A DNA stretch of 64,000 nt from UBA1402 sp964575345 (lineage in GTDB: Bacteria > Bacteroidota > Bacteroidia > Bacteroidales > UBA1402): NCBI GenBank assembly GCA_964575345.1, contig CAZNQD010000006.1, positions 1 to 64,000 of the forward strand. The letters are read 5' to 3'. Under the pieces are notes generated by a model, which was not told the origin of the DNA, ran no database searches, and saw only the letters and a program-made list of their open reading frames with translations. Within the stretch, counting starts at the first letter, position 1. Every line of letters begins with the position of its first letter. Shown piece after piece: positions 61,171-64,000 of this stretch. The position numbers and the translations under genes were made by a program.

Positions 61171-63351
61171 TTAGTTTCCGTACTCAGAAATAAATTTAAT
61201 ACGAACCAGGCGAATTTCTTCTTCGGTGTAATCACCACCCAGCACATCCATGGCTTCCTGGATGCTGTCGCTGGATGATTCTTTGAAGTAATCGAAAAGC
61301 TCTTCGATGTGTTCTTCGTCCATTACTTCTATCAGAAAATAGGAGATGTTTATTTTGGTGCCTGAGTATACAATAGCTTCGATTTCGTCGAGTAACTCCG
61401 AAAAACCCAAACCTTTGGTGTTGGCCAGGTCGTCCAATGCTACTTTGCGGTCGATGGCCTGAATGATGGAAACTTTCAGTTTGGATTTATTGGCTACGGT
61501 ACGAACACGCAAGTCCTCGGGACGTTCAATTTCGTTTTCTTCCACGTGAATTTTGATGAGCGAAAGAAAATCCTGACCGTAGCGTTTGGCCTTGCCGGCT
61601 CCCACTCCGGGAATATTCTGTAATTCGTCCATTGTTATGGGGTAGGTGGTGGCCATGGCTTCCAGCGAAGGGTCCTGAAAGATTACGTAAGGAGGAAGAT
61701 TGAGTTGCTTGGAGATTTTTTTGCGCAAATTCTTAAGCATGGAAAACATGATGGGATCCACTGCACTGGTTGCGCTGCCGTGCATTTGCATATCCTCTTC
61801 CATTTCCTCGTAATCCAGCTGCTCGGTCACCTTAAAGCTGCATGGTTTTTCCAGAAAATTTCTGCCCGGGTCGGTAATCTTGAGCAAGCCGTAATTTTCG
61901 ATTTCCTTGTCCAGATAGCCATCAATAAGAGCCTGACGGATAACGGCATTCCAGATTTTTTCGTCCTCTTCGGCTCCTGTACCAAACAATTCCAGTTCGT
62001 TGTGTTTATAGGATACAACATCTGAGGTTTCATTGCCTGTCAAAACGTCAATGACGTGATCTGTTTTGAATTTCTCTTTGACAGCAATGACGGTTTCCAA
62101 AACCATAGAAAGTAATTCCTGAGCTTCCACTTGTTTTTTGGGGTTAATGCAATTGTCGCAATTGCCACAGTTTTCTTTATCGTAAGTTTCTCCGAAATAA
62201 TGAAGTAAAGACTTCCTTCTGCACACCGATGACTCGGCATAAGCCGCGGTCTCCAGTAAAAGTTCTTTGCCGATTTCCTGTTCGGCCACAGGTTTGCCCT
62301 GCATAAATTTATCGAGTTTTTGCAGATCCTTGTTGGAATAAAAAACCAGACAATGTCCTTCACCATCGTCGCGTCCGGCTCGTCCCGTTTCCTGATAATA
62401 ACCTTCGAGGCTTTTGGGAATATCGTAATGAATGACAAAGCGCACATCCGATTTGTCTATTCCCATCCCAAAAGCAATGGTTGCCACTATGACATCCACC
62501 CTTTCCATCAAAAAAGCGTCCTGGTTGGCTGTTCTGGTTTGTGAATCCATGCCGGCATGATAAGGGAGGGCTTTGATGCCGTTTACCTGCAGGGTTTCGG
62601 CCAGCTTCTCCACTTTTTTGCGGCTCAGGCAATAAATAATACCCGATTTGCCCGGGCTGGCCTTGATGTATTTAATGATGTCTTTATCGACGTTAGAGGT
62701 TTTGGCTCTGACCTCGTAAAAAAGATTGGGGCGGTTGAAGGATGATTTAAAAACAGTGGCATCCGTCATTCCCAGGTTTTTTTGAATATCGTGCTGCACT
62801 TTGGGTGTGGCGGTGGCTGTCAGCGCCACGATAGGCGCCCTGCCGATTTCGTTGATCAGGGGACGGATACGCCGGTATTCCGGCCTGAAGTCATGGCCCC
62901 ACTCCGAGATACAATGTGCTTCGTCCACTGCAAAGAGCGAAATGGGGATTTGTTTTAGAAAATCGATGTTTTCTTCTTTGGTAAGAGATTCGGGAGCTAC
63001 GTAGAGCAATTTGGTTTTGCCCGACATAATATCGTTGCGTACCTGGTCTATGGCGGCCTTGTTCAAAGACGAATTAATAAAATGAGCCACCCCGTCTTCG
63101 TCGCTGAAATTACGCATGGAATCCACCTGATTCTTCATCAGAGCAATAAGAGGGGAAATAACTATTGCCGTGCCTTTCATAAGCAGGGAAGGCAACTGGT
63201 AACATAAAGATTTTCCACCTCCGGTAGGCATGAGCACGAAAGTGTCCCTGCCTTCCATTATGTTCCGGATGATAGCTTCTTGATTTCCTTTGAAAGTGTC
63301 GAATCCAAAATACAACTTGAGACTTTCGGCCAAAGGATTGGATTTTGCCAT
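61171..63351 (-). CDS. recQ: ATP-dependent DNA helicase RecQ
   Basis: 726 residues from MAKSNPLAESLKLYFG; upstream codons to 63387 are TTG-led or overlap the promoter. Superfamily 2 core: Walker A PTGGGKSLC, DEAH in AVDEAHCISEWGHDFRPEY, motif VI QETGRAGRDD. The RQC zinc site is SVCRRK plus ENCGNCDNC. The HRDC domain is at about 525-605 (LRKKISKQLNLPPYVIFQDP). A 120-residue acidic C-terminal extension after the HRDC is typical of long Bacteroidota RecQ. Unwinds 3' to 5' in recombination repair. Confidence 0.95.
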   Translation of the reverse strand: MAKSNPLAESLKLYFGFDTFKGNQEAIIRNIMEGRDTFVLMPTGGGKSLCYQLPSLLMKGTAIVISPLIALMKNQVDSMRNFSDEDGVAHFINSSLNKAAIDQVRNDIMSGKTKLLYVAPESLTKEENIDFLKQIPISLFAVDEAHCISEWGHDFRPEYRRIRPLINEIGRAPIVALTATATPKVQHDIQKNLGMTDATVFKSSFNRPNLFYEVRAKTSNVDKDIIKYIKASPGKSGIIYCLSRKKVEKLAETLQVNGIKALPYHAGMDSQTRTANQDAFLMERVDVIVATIAFGMGIDKSDVRFVIHYDIPKSLEGYYQETGRAGRDDGEGHCLVFYSNKDLQKLDKFMQGKPVAEQEIGKELLLETAAYAESSVCRRKSLLHYFGETYDKENCGNCDNCINPKKQVEAQELLSMVLETVIAVKEKFKTDHVIDVLTGNETSDVVSYKHNELELFGTGAEEDEKIWNAVIRQALIDGYLDKEIENYGLLKITDPGRNFLEKPCSFKVTEQLDYEEMEEDMQMHGSATSAVDPIMFSMLKNLRKKISKQLNLPPYVIFQDPSLEAMATTYPITMDELQNIPGVGAGKAKRYGQDFLSLIKIHVEENEIERPEDLRVRTVANKSKLKVSIIQAIDRKVALDDLANTKGLGFSELLDEIEAIVYSGTKINISYFLIEVMDEEHIEELFDYFKESSSDSIQEAMDVLGGDYTEEEIRLVRIKFISEYGN

Positions 63352-63372
63352 AGCTACGTTTTTTGCTGAAAA

Positions 63373-63404
63373 CAAATTTAAAAACAAATCTTTCAGAATA
63401 CCAA
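63373..63404 (-). promoter_or_regulatory. promoter of recQ
   Basis: On the minus strand TTG (63404-63402), a 21-base spacer, then TAAATTTG (63380-63373), 21 bases before the recQ ATG. Fits the Bacteroidota -33/-7 layout. Confidence 0.45.
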
Positions 63405-63443
63405 CAAATAAACGAAAAAACTAGAATTATTTTCTGAAACGTA

Positions 63444-64000
63444 CTACTGCACCTTGAGCCTGGCCTGATTAGCTGCCTCAATTTTGGATTGAGCGTATTT
63501 TAAATCTATACGGATATTCTTTTTTTGCCTGGATGGAGTTTCGTACATCACGTCCATCATGATGGTTTCGGCGATGGAACGTAAACCTCTTGCACCAAGC
63601 TTAAATTCAATAGCTTTGTCTACAACGTATTCAAAGACATCATTGTCAAAGCTCAAAGTCACCCCGTCCATCTCGAAAAGCTTAACATATTGCTTAATGA
63701 TGGAATTTTTCGGTTCTGTAAGAATGGCCCGTAATGCTTTACGATCCAGAGCTTCCAGATAGGTAAGTACAGGTAGCCTGCCGATGATTTCGGGAATCAT
63801 TCCAAAGGCCTTGAGATCTTGTGGTGCAATGTATTGCAGCAAGTTCTCGCGGTCAATCCGGGCAATTTGCCTGGAGGCTCCAAAACCGACCACCTGGGTA
63901 TTTAAGCGAGCTGCTATCTTTTTTTCGATACCGTCAAAAGCACCACCGCAAATAAACAATATGTGTTGTGTATTAACGGCAATCATTTTTTGCTCGGGAT
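63444..64000 (-). CDS. clpX: ClpX, ATP-dependent Clp protease ATPase subunit (N-terminus beyond window)
   Basis: The last about 185 residues are visible. MIAVNTQHILFICGGAFDG matches the segment after Walker B of ClpX (ILFICGGAFDGIE is diagnostic). IPEIIGRLPVLTYLEALDR (box VII with the Arg finger) and LGARGLRSIAETIMMDVMYE (sensor 2) follow. ClpX unfolds tagged proteins for ClpP. The zinc-binding N-domain, Walker A and the expected upstream clpP lie outside. recQ follows with about 90 bases between. Confidence 0.95.
   Translation of the reverse strand, partial: PEQKMIAVNTQHILFICGGAFDGIEKKIAARLNTQVVGFGASRQIARIDRENLLQYIAPQDLKAFGMIPEIIGRLPVLTYLEALDRKALRAILTEPKNSIIKQYVKLFEMDGVTLSFDNDVFEYVVDKAIEFKLGARGLRSIAETIMMDVMYETPSRQKKNIRIDLKYAQSKIEAANQARLKVQ

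Overview
The window reads as a chromosome segment of an anaerobic member of the Bacteroidales (phylum Bacteroidota). Gene content supports this: rubrerythrin, KDO transferase, OstA-like/SurA-type envelope genes, single-chain PurL, a PgpH-type c-di-AMP phosphodiesterase and a CBM9-like protein. So does the recurrence of the Bacteroidota -7 promoter element TAnnTTTG shortly upstream of many starts. Genes are packed tightly on both strands, and several convergent pairs meet at their stop codons. No prophage, insertion sequence, CRISPR array or rRNA was seen. There is one tRNA (Val, UAC) with its own promoter and terminator. Two 100-N assembly gaps lie inside genes, at 13586-13685 and 47338-47437.

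Layout. 1-11.4 kb: partial rubrerythrin, acyl-CoA synthetase, an alpha/beta-hydrolase-like protein, a membrane LytTR regulator convergent with a large receiver/ATP-grasp protein, a THUMP-like methyltransferase, a DUF2148 protein and an MsbA-type ABC exporter. 11.5-19 kb: tRNA-Val, purB, an rRNA pseudouridine synthase with a long 39-bp-repeat extension, asnS, RNase Z and a secreted GHL10 glycosidase. 19-25.4 kb (minus): purL translationally linked to a split chromate transporter, then a CBM9-like gene (plus) and a metallo-beta-lactamase-fold hydrolase. 25.4-35.9 kb: rmlD, GH105 lipoprotein, mdh, SPOR protein, folE, hydroxyacid dehydrogenase, PgpH (minus), gltX, waaA.

35.9-51.0 kb is a surface-glycan region: a Wzx-type flippase, a family 2 glycosyltransferase and UDP-glucuronate decarboxylase, then a ten-gene minus-strand run headed by ahcY (S-adenosylhomocysteinase). 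The run carries three SAM methyltransferases, glycosyltransferases, a DUF115/MptE-like protein and a YfhO-like membrane protein. Its middle (about 44.7-48.6 kb) is much more AT-rich than the flanks and looks acquired. I infer that ahcY clears the SAH made by the methyltransferases.

51.3-64 kb (minus) is an envelope-biogenesis and nucleic-acid block: partial clpX, recQ, three SurA-like periplasmic proteins, an OstA-like LPS transport protein, a small membrane protein, mutL and an RNase R. The RNase R lacks the usual cold-shock domains.

Most unusual items: the RNase R without cold-shock domains; the two-receiver ATP-grasp protein that lacks the rest of PEP synthase; the ahcY-led methylating glycan operon with an AT-rich core; the repeat-extended pseudouridine synthase; and the second assembly gap, which is an overlap artefact that can be closed in silico. 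I did not find clear evidence of a wholly new defence or mobile system.
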